The notes under the pieces are model-generated. The model did no database searches. It saw only the letters and a list, made by a program, of their open reading frames with translations, and was not told where the DNA came from. A stretch of 28,499 nt of DNA from Thermoplasmata archaeon (lineage in GTDB: Archaea; Thermoplasmatota; Thermoplasmata; Thermoplasmatales; Thermoplasmataceae): positions 1 through 28,499 of the forward strand of contig JAKBQO010000004.1 of the NCBI GenBank assembly GCA_021835185.1, written 5' to 3'. The translations under genes were made by a program, and so were the position numbers. This document shows positions 8,428-16,620 of the stretch, piece after piece (position 1 is the stretch's first letter; each line of letters starts with the position of its first letter).

Positions 8428-8630
8428 ATGTTAGATAAAGAATCTGTTAAAAGAACGATAACAGAATTAATGAATATCCAGCACCCCGATTTAGTAAAAA
8501 GGGAGATTGATATAGGCATATATAAATAAAATTGTAGTTATAGCAGAGGTGCGCCGCGCAGGAAAAACATATCAGATGTTTAATGGGTAAAATCTTTAAT
8601 AACATCTGAAGTACCATGGAAAATATAAAT
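8428..8630 (+). pseudogene. Broken 5' part of an archaeal AAA ATPase gene
   Basis: Three successive frames read as one degraded protein. Frame one (8428-8529) begins MLDKESVKRTITELMNIQHP and stops after 33 codons. The next frame (8525-8590) continues NKIVVIAEVRRAGKTYQMF, a Walker A-like P-loop preceded by VIA, as in the AAA_14/COG1373 predicted ATPases. A third frame from 8589 reads KIFNNI then ENIN. Beyond about 8627 the sequence becomes the end of a DUF2283 copy, so the ATPase has been cut and joined to unrelated sequence. At least two frameshifts and a large 3' deletion make it non-functional. Confidence 0.6.
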
Positions 8631-8740
8631 CAATTAAAATATTATAAAATAAATTTACCGGAGCTCAGAATTCCTAGCACAATAAAAACACTGGATTAAA
8701 CATGATAATCTTATCATCACACGCATCAGGGAGTATCAAA
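8627..8740 (+). repeat. Direct repeat copy B (DUF2283/DUF4258 junction)
   Basis: Partner of 6517-6630, in the same orientation. Similarity fades after about 8731. Confidence 0.6.
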
Positions 8741-8759
8741 ATATTTAATACCAAATAGA
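8627..8759 (+). pseudogene. Second, partial DUF2283-DUF4258 copy
   Basis: 8627-8699 encodes the end of a DUF2283 protein (YYKINLPELRI then TIKTLD and TAA 8697-8699). ATG 8702 begins a DUF4258-like MIILSSHAS that diverges after nine residues and stops at 8759. It matches 6517-6630 without gaps at a constant offset of 2,110 nt. Only the junction of the two genes is preserved; both partners are incomplete. Confidence 0.6.
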
Positions 8760-9324
8760 CCTGCAACTTCGCTCTGGAGAGAGCCTAACATAGAAACACA
8801 GTTCAGCATTGCAAATTATTTTTATTAGAAAATTGACCTTAGGGGCAAAAATAACAATCTTTATCAAGAATTTCTTTCATTGAAATCTATGTCATGAAAC
8901 TTTCGGATAAAGAAATTACAGGGTTTGCAATATTGGTTCTTATTGCATAGAATGTAACCGGGACAAATACGTTGTTTGAAGATACATACAATAAATTAAC
9001 AGACAATAATGAGCATAAAATATAAATAGGAGAAAGACAAACTGTAAGCTGTAATAAATCCGGGTAACTCAAACGGCTGAACTCTTACACCTACCCCGTA
9101 TCTTTTTATCTGTATTTCTCATATTTTATTACCTATCTGCTCAAAAGATGTATATCTTCAAATTATTTTATGGTAAAATTCATTGATAACAGGATGGTTT
9201 ATATTTACACATAATTTCACAGACAACCGTTTAACTGGATATTTTATCTTGCCGGTACTAACACAAAAATATAAATATTATTTGTCTTATTGTATACAAT
9301 TGATATAATTATTATAGAAAAAAA
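8760..9324. other. Gene-poor stretch with one interrupted frame
   Basis: About 565 nt. From ATG 8894 a frame reads MKLSDKEITGFAILVLIA, stops at TAG 8948-8950, and stays open in the same frame to TAA 9023-9025 (NVTGTNTLFEDTYNKL). This could be a decayed small membrane-anchored protein. No other gene, repeat or RNA is visible. Confidence 0.3.
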
Positions 9325-9332
9325 TTATATAA
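9325..9332 (+). promoter_or_regulatory. TATA box of the zinc-ribbon gene
   Basis: TTATATAA ends about 25 nt before the ATG at 9357. Confidence 0.4.
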
Positions 9333-9356
9333 CGTTATAGACTACATAACACAAAT

Positions 9357-9533
9357 ATGAAATCTAAAATTGTTTGCCCGAAATGCAACGAAGAATTTGA
9401 TGCGCCTAGATGGGACAAAAAAAGACTCGGGTTTGGTGCGGTACCCCCTGGAGTTGGTTTTATTAAATGCCCATATTGTAAATACAAAGCCCATAGAAGC
9501 GAATTTTCTGTAGCTGAGGATACCGAGGAATAG
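9357..9533 (+). CDS. Zinc-ribbon microprotein, 58 aa
   Basis: A small protein with two CxxC knuckles: C7-P-K-C10 and C38-P-Y-C41, separated by 27 residues that include a glycine- and proline-rich loop (GFGAVPPGVGF). This is the layout of a single zinc ribbon. A short acidic tail (AEDTEE) follows. Such proteins may bind nucleic acid or a protein partner; no specific function is proposed. A TATA element lies upstream, and third-position use looks coding. A longer opposite-strand ORF over the same bases is a shadow. It is one of the few intact genes of the island. Confidence 0.7.
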   Translation: MKSKIVCPKCNEEFDAPRWDKKRLGFGAVPPGVGFIKCPYCKYKAHRSEFSVAEDTEE

Positions 9534-9572
9534 ATCTGTGAGCGTTTAGTTTTCCAGGGTAAATATACGTAC

Positions 9573-9605
9573 CAACTACCCACAGCTAAAGTAGTGAGCT
9601 GCCAT
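9573..9605 (-). repeat. IS200/IS605-like terminus, solo
   Basis: CAACTACCC, then an AGCTAAAG core and a GAGCTGCC tail, resembles the imperfect hairpin ends of IS200/IS605-type elements (generally ctaccc-x-gctaaag-x-gggctt). There is no tnpA or tnpB nearby. The same element recurs at 10847 in the same orientation. Confidence 0.45.
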
Positions 9606-9734
9606 CGGGTTTCCACAATGGACGAAAAATAACCTGCTACAATAGGCTGGTTGGCAACAGCCCTGTTCCTGATATTTAATGAATCAATAAAATATACCTT
9701 CTCTGCTAATCCACAGAAAATCCCTTTAAATATA
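9606..9734. other. Short spacer between IS-like end and vapC
   Basis: AT-rich; no gene seen. May be residual insertion-sequence DNA. Confidence 0.25.
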
Positions 9735-10148
9735 TCACAATGGATATATTATTTCTATTCCAAATTCTTTAATAGTTCTTTCCTTATTTTTAAAATCTTT
9801 ATCAAAGGTGATAAATTTATCCGCATGTATTATAATAGCATTGGCAATATGCAGGCAATCCAGTGTTTTTAATTTTATGGAATTTATTATATCTATTCCG
9901 GTATTTATGCTTCTGTTAAAATCAATATTAACTATTTTTATATCATTTTTTATTAATAGATACTCATCTAATGCGTCTATTTCCTCTTCAATTACACCGG
10001 ACCTGGACAAAACACTTTTTATTTCAAGTAGATTTAATTCAGTAATAATTTTATTATCGTAATTTTTCATTAATTTATTGGCTAGATTGTATTTACTGTC
10101 CTTTTTATCAATAAGGGAAATTAAAATATTCGTATCTATGTATTCCAT
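9735..10148 (-). CDS. vapC: VapC-type PIN-domain toxin, second module
   Basis: A 137-residue PIN-domain ribonuclease with the complete acidic set D5 (YIDTNI), E42 (LLEIKSV), D97 (TLDCLHIA) and D116 (FITFDKDF). The TLDCLHIA and FITFDKDF segments are typical of PIN proteins. Its ATG shares one base with the stop of its antitoxin gene (TAATG), so translation is coupled. It is unrelated in detail to the PIN protein at 6723. Very low GC and lysine/isoleucine-rich codon use suggest acquisition from a more AT-rich source or relaxed composition within the island. Confidence 0.88.
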   Translation of the reverse strand: MEYIDTNILISLIDKKDSKYNLANKLMKNYDNKIITELNLLEIKSVLSRSGVIEEEIDALDEYLLIKNDIKIVNIDFNRSINTGIDIINSIKLKTLDCLHIANAIIIHADKFITFDKDFKNKERTIKEFGIEIIYPL

Positions 10149-10396
10149 TATTCTCTCTCTAAAATTGATTTTTCAGACAACCCTGCTGGCAATTCCGGCA
10201 AGCCTTCCTTTAAATATTTTTCAAGCAATTCCTGTGTTTTTTCCTTTTTTTTAATTACATTATTAACATTATTAATTCCGTGTTCCATTATATAATTTAT
10301 AGCATCTGTCCTGCTGTTTACTATTTTAAATGCTATTAGTTTATTTATAGTATTTAGCATATCTTCTGATAATCTAATACTTACAACTTTATTCAT
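10148..10396 (-). CDS. vapB: VapB-type (ribbon-helix-helix) antitoxin, second module
   Basis: An 82-residue protein. The N-terminus VVSIRLSEDMLNTINKLIAFKIVNSRTDAINYIMEHGI matches the ribbon-helix-helix pattern (basic beta strand, then two helices with SRTDAI). The Lys/Glu-rich middle and C-terminal segment would wrap the toxin. It precedes vapC with a TAATG junction. A 14-bp palindrome and a TATA-like stretch lie upstream and could mediate autoregulation. Confidence 0.85.
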   Translation of the reverse strand: MNKVVSIRLSEDMLNTINKLIAFKIVNSRTDAINYIMEHGINNVNNVIKKKEKTQELLEKYLKEGLPELPAGLSEKSILERE

Positions 10397-10430
10397 ATGA
10401 TTACATAACTATAAATTGTATATATATCTT

Positions 10431-10444
10431 TGTAATTAATTACA
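10431..10444. promoter_or_regulatory. Perfect 14-bp palindrome, candidate vapBC operator
   Basis: TGTAATTAATTACA, 35 nt upstream of the vapB ATG and just outside the TATA-like GATATATATAC (10416-10426). A half-site-like TTACA occurs at 10401-10405. Ribbon-helix-helix antitoxins commonly bind such palindromes. Confidence 0.5.
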
Positions 10445-10510
10445 TATTTTGTTTCGTATTACAACATAAAAAGCACTGTCCGGAGGTAGGATTTATATTT
10501 ACATATAATT

Positions 10511-10543
10511 ATGTACACTATCCTGTATTTTTAAAGTGTACAT
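10511..10543. repeat. 9-bp inverted repeat with 15-nt spacer
   Basis: ATGTACACT (10511-10519) and AGTGTACAT (10535-10543) are perfect inverted arms. They lie about 65 nt upstream of the small membrane-protein gene and may form an operator or hairpin. Confidence 0.45.
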
Positions 10544-10607
10544 ATCACATTATGCATATAATATAAGTAATTATTAATAATATTACCCGTTATACATAAT
10601 ATGGATC

Positions 10608-10802
10608 ATGCTAAAAAAAATAAGAACACTAATAAAATTGGTACCTGGAGCTATAATATCTGCACCGGTTTCTTATATTCTTGCACAGGGAAATAACTTT
10701 TTGCAGACTTTCTTAATTGTATATTTCTCAATCTGGTTAATAATTTTCCTAGTGACTGATATAGCTTTATTCTTTATGAGACAGTTTGTAAGACAAATAT
10801 GA
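10608..10802 (+). CDS. Small membrane protein, 64 aa
   Basis: Two hydrophobic segments: about residues 12-26 (VPGAIISAPVSYILA) and 33-56 (FLIVYFSIWLIIFLVTDIALFF), flanked by basic ends (MLKKIRTLIK and RQFVRQI). A helical hairpin in the membrane is likely. No family is recognised. A TATA-like stretch (ATAATATAAG, about 10559-10568) lies upstream. An overlapping frame from ATG 10601 gives a less protein-like product. It sits in the island next to the second vapBC, so an accessory role is possible but unproven. Confidence 0.45.
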   Translation: MLKKIRTLIKLVPGAIISAPVSYILAQGNNFLQTFLIVYFSIWLIIFLVTDIALFFMRQFVRQI

Positions 10803-11067
10803 CAGGACATATGGGATCTGCCAATATAATGTAAGTCCTTCAATGTCAACTACCCCTGGCTAAAGCACGTGGGCTTCCTTGCCACCTGATCGTGAATGAT
10901 GTATTCTGGATTTAATGGAATAACTTTTCTGAGAGAGTTTTATGCCTCACCGATTATATTCCATATCTAAAACATTGGTAAAGTTCATAGGCTTTCCGCT
11001 ATGTGGCCCTAAATGGCATAAATGATTTAATGCAGCTTTAATCTTAAAGCCAGTAATACTCATACGT
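10803..11067. other. Spacer holding an IS-like terminus
   Basis: About 265 nt. Apart from the solo IS200/IS605-like end at 10847-10878, I see no gene; a 38-codon minus-strand ORF has no recognisable content. It marks the right edge of the gene-poor island. Confidence 0.35.
10847..10882 (-). repeat. IS200/IS605-like terminus, solo (second copy)
   Basis: CAACTACCC, then GGCTAAAG and GTGGGCTTCC, forms an imperfect hairpin (CCC with GGG, GC with GC around TAAA). It has the same orientation and core as 9573-9605. No transposase or TnpB gene is adjacent. Confidence 0.5.
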
Positions 11068-12672
11068 TTATTGCTTATCACTGTCCAGGATACCTGCTAC
11101 GTGCTTCAATATTTCCCTCTCCAGTATAGTTCCTATAAATTTTCCCGATTTGTCAACGACGGCAACTATAGGCGGGTCATATTCCTTGAATATTTTAATC
11201 AGGTCGGTTGCAGGAGAATCGCAACGTACCTTTGCTGCTGGAACTATTTTTCCCTGGTATACTGATAGTGTCCTTAACTGGTTATGCCCCATGGTAACCA
11301 TATCACTTAGCGTAAGCTGCCCGAGAACCTTCAATTTTGAATTTATTACTATAACAGCCCTTGCATTTAAGTCTGTACACATTTTAAATGCCAGGCTTAT
11401 AGGATTTTTACTATTTACCGACACAGACTGGAAGGAACTTGCTATATCACATGCCTTCAAATTTTTGAATTCAGCGTTTACCATTTCCCAGACATAATTT
11501 GACTTTTTAGTTTTGACCACCGGTGCCTTAACATTAAACAATGCCGGTATTACCACAGTCAATAACGTTATTGCTATCATGACTGCAGAATAATCATACC
11601 TGCCAATGAGGGATAATCCAAGAGCAACAACAAGCAAAGCTGCGTCCACGCCCCCGTGCACCGATGTTCCGAAGGCGTTTTTCCATGTATCCACATGCAT
11701 GAACCTTGAGGTTATGGTGCCTGCTATTGGCTTGAATATAATGGCTATTGCAAAAATCAAAAGTCCAAGGGTGATAAGTGGCAGTGTAATCTTAACAAAA
11801 TAGAGGCCAAGGCCAATAAAAAACAGGGGTTCAAAAAATCCATATGTAAATGTTGATACTTTTTCGGCAACAAGTGGCCTCTCGTTAATAAACTCTCTCA
11901 GGGAGATTCCTATAAAAAGGGCAATAATAGCTGAGTTAAATCCATATAGCTGCCCGACAAATCCAAGTACAAGGACAAACCCGATTATAACTGCTATTAC
12001 AGTTTCATTGGCTCTGGCACTGAAATCTATCTTCACCAGTAGCCTTGTCAGTACATATCTTGAAAATAATAGTATAAAAACAAGTGATACAACGAGCTCC
12101 ATTGCTATTTTGAGAACCAGGTATATGGTAACTACTTTTCCGTAGAGGTCAGCAAGGAATGAAAATAGTATAACTCCGGATATTTCCATTGTTACAACCT
12201 GCTGGAAAATGCTATTTCCCTCTTCAGTATGATTCAGCCCTGTGTCTGTCAGTAGCCTTGTTAAAGGGCCGGCACTGCTCATTCCTGTTACCAGGCCCAC
12301 AATCAGGGCTATGAGGACACTGTGAAATATGTAGTATACAACAAATGATATTAAACCAAATGGAAGTATGAACTCAATTACGCCGGTCAATATGTTTGAA
12401 GGATTCAGAAGCTTTTTTGTTTCCAGTTCCTTGAATTCCAGGGCACCTCCCGTAAAAAGCAGAAAATTAATTCCAAGGGATATAAATAGGGAAATGTTTG
12501 GAAGTATTGTTATCAGCCCCAGTACTCCCGGACCTATAATTATTCCAATTATTATTGCCGCAACATAAGAAACAATCCTGAATTTTTCGAATAACTCCTC
12601 TCCAAGTTTGGCGAGTAGCAACAATGCACCGATAAATGAAAGTGCAAGAAGTGAGTCTGATAGTCCGTACAT
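11068..12672 (-). CDS. Cation:proton antiporter (CPA2 type) with C-terminal CBS pair
   Basis: A 534-residue protein. Residues 1 to about 375 form roughly 12 membrane helices of the Na+/H+ exchanger (KefB-like) fold, starting LLALSFIGALLLLAKLGEELF and including GMSSAGPLTRLLTDTG and a FGTSVHGGVDAALLVVALGL helix. From about 395 two CBS domains follow (CDIASSFQSVSVNSKNPI, then ARAVIVINSKLKVLGQLTLSDM; the second ends AVVDKSGKFIGTILEREIL), probably sensing an adenine nucleotide. It would exchange Na+ or K+ for protons, relevant to an acidophile. A TATA-like element lies about 26 nt before the ATG. The ion specificity is not readable. Confidence 0.88.
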   Translation of the reverse strand: MYGLSDSLLALSFIGALLLLAKLGEELFEKFRIVSYVAAIIIGIIIGPGVLGLITILPNISLFISLGINFLLFTGGALEFKELETKKLLNPSNILTGVIEFILPFGLISFVVYYIFHSVLIALIVGLVTGMSSAGPLTRLLTDTGLNHTEEGNSIFQQVVTMEISGVILFSFLADLYGKVVTIYLVLKIAMELVVSLVFILLFSRYVLTRLLVKIDFSARANETVIAVIIGFVLVLGFVGQLYGFNSAIIALFIGISLREFINERPLVAEKVSTFTYGFFEPLFFIGLGLYFVKITLPLITLGLLIFAIAIIFKPIAGTITSRFMHVDTWKNAFGTSVHGGVDAALLVVALGLSLIGRYDYSAVMIAITLLTVVIPALFNVKAPVVKTKKSNYVWEMVNAEFKNLKACDIASSFQSVSVNSKNPISLAFKMCTDLNARAVIVINSKLKVLGQLTLSDMVTMGHNQLRTLSVYQGKIVPAAKVRCDSPATDLIKIFKEYDPPIVAVVDKSGKFIGTILEREILKHVAGILDSDKQ

Positions 12673-12787
12673 TACGGTAAGATGTAGGTGGATTATTTAA
12701 TATTTTTGCTAAAATTTGCCGATTTTCTGCTATTTATTTAAAATAATCAAAGAATTTGCTTAAATCATAAAAATAAACCTGAATAAA

Positions 12788-12887
12788 TCCCGGCTTCCGG
12801 ATTCGAACCAGAGACCTATGGATGACTGCGTTTTCTGGCAGTATATCACTCTACAGTCCATCGCTCTACCAACTGAGCTAAGCCGGG
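12788..12887 (-). tRNA. trnY: tRNA-Tyr (GTA) with a 27-nt intron
   Basis: The acceptor CCCGGCT/AGCCGGG pairs perfectly, with the C1-G72 pair typical of archaeal tRNA-Tyr and discriminator A at 12788. Exon 1 is 12851-12887 and exon 2 is 12788-12823. The anticodon stem is ATGGA/TCCAT, the loop CT-GTA-G|A, and the T-arm TCTGG-TTCGAAT-CCGGA. The 27-nt intron (12824-12850) splits 37/38 in a good bulge-helix-bulge: exon CTGT pairs with intron GCAG, the bulges are AG|A and TC|A, and the inner pairs are GT/AC. Confidence 0.93.
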
Positions 12888-13065
12888 TAGCAGATAATCA
12901 TTACAACGGATATAAATTTTAACATTTATGCCGGTTATTATATTCTACTTGAATAACTAATGGTGGTATCATTCCACAGTTAAAGCGATGGAATTTTTCT
13001 TCTGTTGAATTAAATATTTTATTTGCTCCGCAACAGCAAAATTTCATTAGATACCTGCTGTTAAG

Positions 13066-13074
13066 CTATAAATT
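13066..13074 (+). promoter_or_regulatory. TATA box of the amidase-ligase pair
   Basis: CTATAAATT about 33 nt before the ATG at 13103, implying a very short leader. Confidence 0.45.
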
Positions 13075-13102
13075 AATTAACATAATCTATTTATTGGATA
13101 TT

Positions 13103-14041
13103 ATGAAAGTAATAGATGGATTTAAAAATGAAAACTTGCATTTCAGATGGTCTCCGGCAAATATTCCTGTGGAACATGTGTCCCCTGGAGAAACGCTAAC
13201 CATTAAAATTCCGGATTCATCAACAAAGCAGATCCAGAAAGATTTTAATAGTGAGGACCTTAAGAAAATAGACGACTCTAAGGTAGATGCAGCTGTGGGG
13301 CCGGTGTATGTAGATGGGGCTGAAAAAGGAGATACTTTAAAAATAGAAATAAAAAGCATAGAAGTAGGAACATGGGGATGGAGCGCAATAATGAAAGACT
13401 TTGGTGCCCTGAGCCCGGAGTTTGATGATAGGCTCGTAATATGGGATATAAATAAAACAGAAGCCAGATGCATGAATAAAGGCTTTCTTGACAATGTAAA
13501 GATACCGGTAAACCCTTTCCTTGGCATCATCGGAACTGCTCCTGGAAATGGAGAATTTGGGATGATACCCCCGAGGAATTTTGGGGGGAATATGGACAAT
13601 AAATTTTTAGGTGCCGGTTCTGTACTTTACCTGCCGGTCAATGTAAATGGTGCACTGCTTTCATTTGCCGATCCCCACGCATCCCAGGGCGATGGCGAGG
13701 TTTGCGGGACTGCCATAGAAACATCCTGCACAGCTGTGGTGAAAGTAGATTTGATAAAGGGGAAGGCAATAAAATACCCCCGGATAGAGTCCAGAGGAAA
13801 TGCCGGAACTGATTGCATAATCTCTATGGGCATAGAAGATAGTTTAGAAAAATCAGCTAAAGCGGCCATATGGGAAATGATCGGTATACTTTCTGAATAT
13901 GGTTTCTCCAGAGAAGAAGCATATATCCTCTGCAGCGTGGCAGGGAACCTTAAAATTTCTGAAATGGTGGATATGCCAGACTATGTTGTTTCCATGGAAC
14001 TGGACAAAAATACGGTTAGCAGCAGAAATGCCAGCCAATGA
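13103..14041 (+). CDS. Acetamidase/formamidase family protein
   Basis: A 312-residue FmdA/AmdA-family amidohydrolase, which releases ammonia from short amides such as formamide or acetamide. Family hallmarks are [18 protein letters not shown] (about 72-89), [22 protein letters not shown], and [18 protein letters not shown], which carries candidate metal or active-site residues. An in-frame TTG at 13094 precedes, but the ATG at 13103 fits the promoter. The end overlaps a possible upstream start of the ligase gene by 4 nt. The exact amide substrate is unknown. Confidence 0.87.
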   Translation: MKVIDGFKNENLHFRWSPANIPVEHVSPGETLTIKIPDSSTKQIQKDFNSEDLKKIDDSKVDAAVGPVYVDGAEKGDTLKIEIKSIEVGTWGWSAIMKDFGALSPEFDDRLVIWDINKTEARCMNKGFLDNVKIPVNPFLGIIGTAPGNGEFGMIPPRNFGGNMDNKFLGAGSVLYLPVNVNGALLSFADPHASQGDGEVCGTAIETSCTAVVKVDLIKGKAIKYPRIESRGNAGTDCIISMGIEDSLEKSAKAAIWEMIGILSEYGFSREEAYILCSVAGNLKISEMVDMPDYVVSMELDKNTVSSRNASQ

Positions 14042-14076
14042 CAAAATCTTATAATATACTATATGATTATTATTTA

Positions 14077-15825
14077 ATGTTATTTTCAGAAGCCAGCAAA
14101 AAATTCATGGAGATGGAATCGACAACGAAGAGGCTTGAACTCACATCAATACTGGGTTCATTGCTTGAAAATGCAGGGGATGACCTGAAGGAACTGGTAT
14201 ATTTAATCCAGGGCAAGCTGGCACCGGATTATGAGGGTATAGAATTTGGAGTTTCGGGGAAGCTTATAGTGAAGTCCCTTGCAGCCATATCCGGAATGGA
14301 TGAGGAAGAAGTCAACAAATTGTTTTACAAGAATGGCGACCTTGGTATAACTGCCTCTGAAATCAGGGAAAAAATGGAACAGAAGCCACTTTTCAGGGAA
14401 GACCTTACCGTACACTATGTGTATACAAGGCTTATGGAACTTGCAAAATCAGCAGGGCATGGAAGTGTAAAGGGGAAAACAGATATTTATGCGGACCTCA
14501 TGGTAAATTCATATCCTGAAGATATAAAGTATATTACGAGAATAATCATGGGGAAACTTAGACTAGGCGTGGCAGATTCCACAATACTTGATTCCCTGGT
14601 GCATGCATTTTCCTCTAAAGATAATGCAGATATGGTAGAAACAGCTTACAATTTTCATCCAGACATAGGGCTTATAGCAACGCTCCTGCAGAAAGGCGAT
14701 ATAAAGGCAATAAGCAACATAGGTCCTGAGCCATTGATTCCATTCAAGGTAATGCTTGCAGAAAGGCTGAGGTCCATTGATGATATAAGGGAAAAAATGA
14801 ACCACCACGTATCATTTGAGTATAAATATGACGGGCTCAGGACAGAGTTGCACAAAAAAGGGGATAAAATTATGATTTTTTCACGGGGGCTTGAGGAAAC
14901 AACTGAAAATTTCCCGGATATTATAGAAAATTTCAAAAAGAGCTATTCATTTGAATCCATAATAATTGATGGAGAATCGGTTCCGTTTAATCCCGATACA
15001 GGGGAATTGTTCCCATTCCAGATGGTTTCCAAAAGGAGGGGAAGAAAATATCAGATTACAGAAAAATCCACTGAAATACCTCTTGTAATGTTTATTTTTG
15101 ATATACTGGAGCTCAATGGGAGGACACTTGTTAACCTCCCCTATGAAGAAAGGCGTAAAATTCTTGAAGAAAATTTTGTAGATAATGAGCACTTTAGGCT
15201 GGCAACAAGATTGTCCTCGGATGATTCTGAAGAGATTAACAAATTCTTTGAACAGAGCATAGAGGATGGGTGTGAAGGCATTGTTGCGAAGGATACATCT
15301 GATGAATCTGTTTACCGTGCAGGGGCTCGTGGGTGGCTTTGGATAAAATTTAAAAGGGATTATCAGAAAGAACTTGCGGATTCCATGGACCTGGTAATTA
15401 TCGGTGCATTTAATGGCCGTGGAAGGAGGGCAGGGGCATACGGTGCACTCCTCATGGCATCATATAACGAAGAAACACATGCATTCGAGTCAGTCACAAA
15501 ACTGGGAACAGGATTCAGTGATGAGGTATTATTTTCATTGCCAAAAATGCTCTCTGATCTTGTAAGAGACCACAAACCTGCTATGGTTGAATCAAAAATG
15601 GTTCCTGACATCTGGATATATCCACAGATAGTTATGGAAATCCAGGGAGCAGAAATTACTGTAAGCCCTATACATACATGTGCTTTTGGAAAAATAGAGA
15701 AAGATTCCGGCCTTGCGTTAAGATTTCCCAGATTAATTAAAATACGTGACGATAAAAACGCTGAAGACGCTACAACTACCAATGAAATTATAGAACTTTA
15801 TAAAATGCAGAAAAAAACAAAATAA
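14077..15825 (+). CDS. lig: ATP-dependent DNA ligase
   Basis: A 582-residue archaeal replicative-type ligase that seals nicks via enzyme-AMP. The N-terminal DNA-binding domain covers about 1-220. The adenylation motif KYDG has catalytic K250. Later motifs include [17 protein letters not shown], the WIKFKRDY element, and a C-terminal OB domain. The frame is open up to ATG 14038, overlapping the amidase by 4 nt. But archaeal ligases typically begin MLF(S)E, which is encoded at 14077, with a TATA-like TTATAATAT (14049-14057) about 25 nt before it. I therefore prefer 14077; 14038 remains possible (595 aa). Confidence 0.93.
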   Translation: MLFSEASKKFMEMESTTKRLELTSILGSLLENAGDDLKELVYLIQGKLAPDYEGIEFGVSGKLIVKSLAAISGMDEEEVNKLFYKNGDLGITASEIREKMEQKPLFREDLTVHYVYTRLMELAKSAGHGSVKGKTDIYADLMVNSYPEDIKYITRIIMGKLRLGVADSTILDSLVHAFSSKDNADMVETAYNFHPDIGLIATLLQKGDIKAISNIGPEPLIPFKVMLAERLRSIDDIREKMNHHVSFEYKYDGLRTELHKKGDKIMIFSRGLEETTENFPDIIENFKKSYSFESIIIDGESVPFNPDTGELFPFQMVSKRRGRKYQITEKSTEIPLVMFIFDILELNGRTLVNLPYEERRKILEENFVDNEHFRLATRLSSDDSEEINKFFEQSIEDGCEGIVAKDTSDESVYRAGARGWLWIKFKRDYQKELADSMDLVIIGAFNGRGRRAGAYGALLMASYNEETHAFESVTKLGTGFSDEVLFSLPKMLSDLVRDHKPAMVESKMVPDIWIYPQIVMEIQGAEITVSPIHTCAFGKIEKDSGLALRFPRLIKIRDDKNAEDATTTNEIIELYKMQKKTK

Positions 15826-15839
15826 ATAAAGAAGAGTGT

Positions 15840-16313
15840 TTACTCTTCGTTGTCATCGTTTCTGTTATAATTACTTCTTCTGTTGTTTCCGAATCCACCA
15901 CGGCCTCCGTTTCCACGGTTGCCCTGATTTCCGTATCTGTTGTTGTAATTATTGTACTGGTATTCGTATTCCTTCTCACTCATATCAAGTTCTTCGTTCG
16001 GCTCTATTTCCTCTTCTGATTCGGCCATGGCTCCGTATTTTCCTACGTTTAATCTCATGTGCCCTCTCAACAGGGAAATGTATCCGTTATCGATTTTAAG
16101 AACTTCTCCATCCCTTATATCTTTGGTCTGGTCATCCCACAGTGTGAGTGTTATTTTTCCTGTATCATCAGCAACTATAACCTCACTTACTGATTTGTCT
16201 TCTCCAAATCTGGTTTTGATCTCTTTTGGCTCTCCTAGTACTACAACCTTCCCAACAACGTTAACACGCCTTGATGAAGGTGTTAAATCCTTAATTTTGG
16301 TTATTTCATCCAT
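15840..16313 (-). CDS. ssb: Single-stranded DNA-binding protein (OB fold, Gly/Asn/Arg-rich tail)
   Basis: A 157-residue protein. Residues 1 to about 105 form one OB fold (VNVVGKVVVLGEPKEIKTRFGEDKSVSEVIVADDTGKITLTLWDDQ), as in crenarchaeal and Thermoplasma SSB. From about 107 an acidic linker (SEEEIEPNEELDMSEKE) leads to a repetitive Tyr/Asn/Gly/Arg tail with an acidic end (NDDNEE), the typical flexible protein-interaction tail. An ATG further upstream exists (16430), but the conserved sequence begins at 16313 (MDEITKIKDL), preceded by an AAGGAAG Shine-Dalgarno-like stretch. It is convergent with lig (14-nt gap), suggesting a DNA-maintenance neighbourhood. Confidence 0.9.
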   Translation of the reverse strand: MDEITKIKDLTPSSRRVNVVGKVVVLGEPKEIKTRFGEDKSVSEVIVADDTGKITLTLWDDQTKDIRDGEVLKIDNGYISLLRGHMRLNVGKYGAMAESEEEIEPNEELDMSEKEYEYQYNNYNNRYGNQGNRGNGGRGGFGNNRRSNYNRNDDNEE

Positions 16314-16543
16314 ATTATTACTTCCTTTAATCCTTTCGGACGTACAATAATATTTAATGAATATATAAACATGCCTATTTTGAAAACATTTGCCATTAAT
16401 AATAAAAAACCTGCAAATATTGACTTGCATGTTGGTTCACATTTTCCTTAATCCCGGATGTATTTTTATTTTAAAAATATGTAGTGACTTGCTAGAATCA
16501 TATTTACAGAAAATTAAATGGTGCAATATAAAAATATATTCAG

Positions 16544-16617
16544 TGGGGCTGGCCGGGTTTGAACCGACGACCACCTGGTTATGAGCCAGGCGCTCTACCT
16601 AGCTGAGCTACAACCCC
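16544..16617 (-). tRNA. trnM: tRNA-Met (CAT), elongator type
   Basis: 74 nt. The acceptor GGGGTTG/CAGCCCC pairs (one G-T), with discriminator A at 16544. The anticodon stem CCTGG/CCAGG has loop CTCATAA, so the anticodon is CAT. The T-arm is GTCGGTTCAAACCCGGC-like. It lacks the A1-start and other marks of the archaeal initiator, so it is elongator Met or, less likely, an Ile2 species read as CAT before modification. It follows tRNA-Asn with a 3-nt gap, probably on one transcript. Confidence 0.88.
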
Positions 16618-16620
16618 AAA

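Noticed and set aside
8894..9025. In-frame TAG at 8948 read through as pyrrolysine or selenocysteine
   Set aside because: There is no insertion element or pylT/pylS context, the surroundings are full of decayed genes, and the product is tiny; a simple stop in a remnant is more likely.
9335..9616. 93-aa minus-strand ORF
   Set aside because: Shadow of the zinc-ribbon gene on the + strand, which has CxxC motifs and a TATA box.
6723..10396. The two vapBC modules as a recent duplication
   Set aside because: The PIN and antitoxin sequences differ throughout, as do the junctions (4-nt overlap versus TAATG); they are independent modules.
10883..11066. tnpB remnant inside the IS-like end
   Set aside because: The only minus-strand ORF (38 codons) shows no zinc-ribbon or RuvC-like motif.
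13087..13599. 170-aa minus-strand ORF
   Set aside because: Lies opposite the amidase gene, which has clear family motifs; composition is that of an antisense shadow.
16544..16617. Initiator tRNA-Met
   Set aside because: Starts with GGGG and lacks the A1 start and the three G-C pairs of the anticodon stem typical of archaeal initiators; elongator type is preferred.
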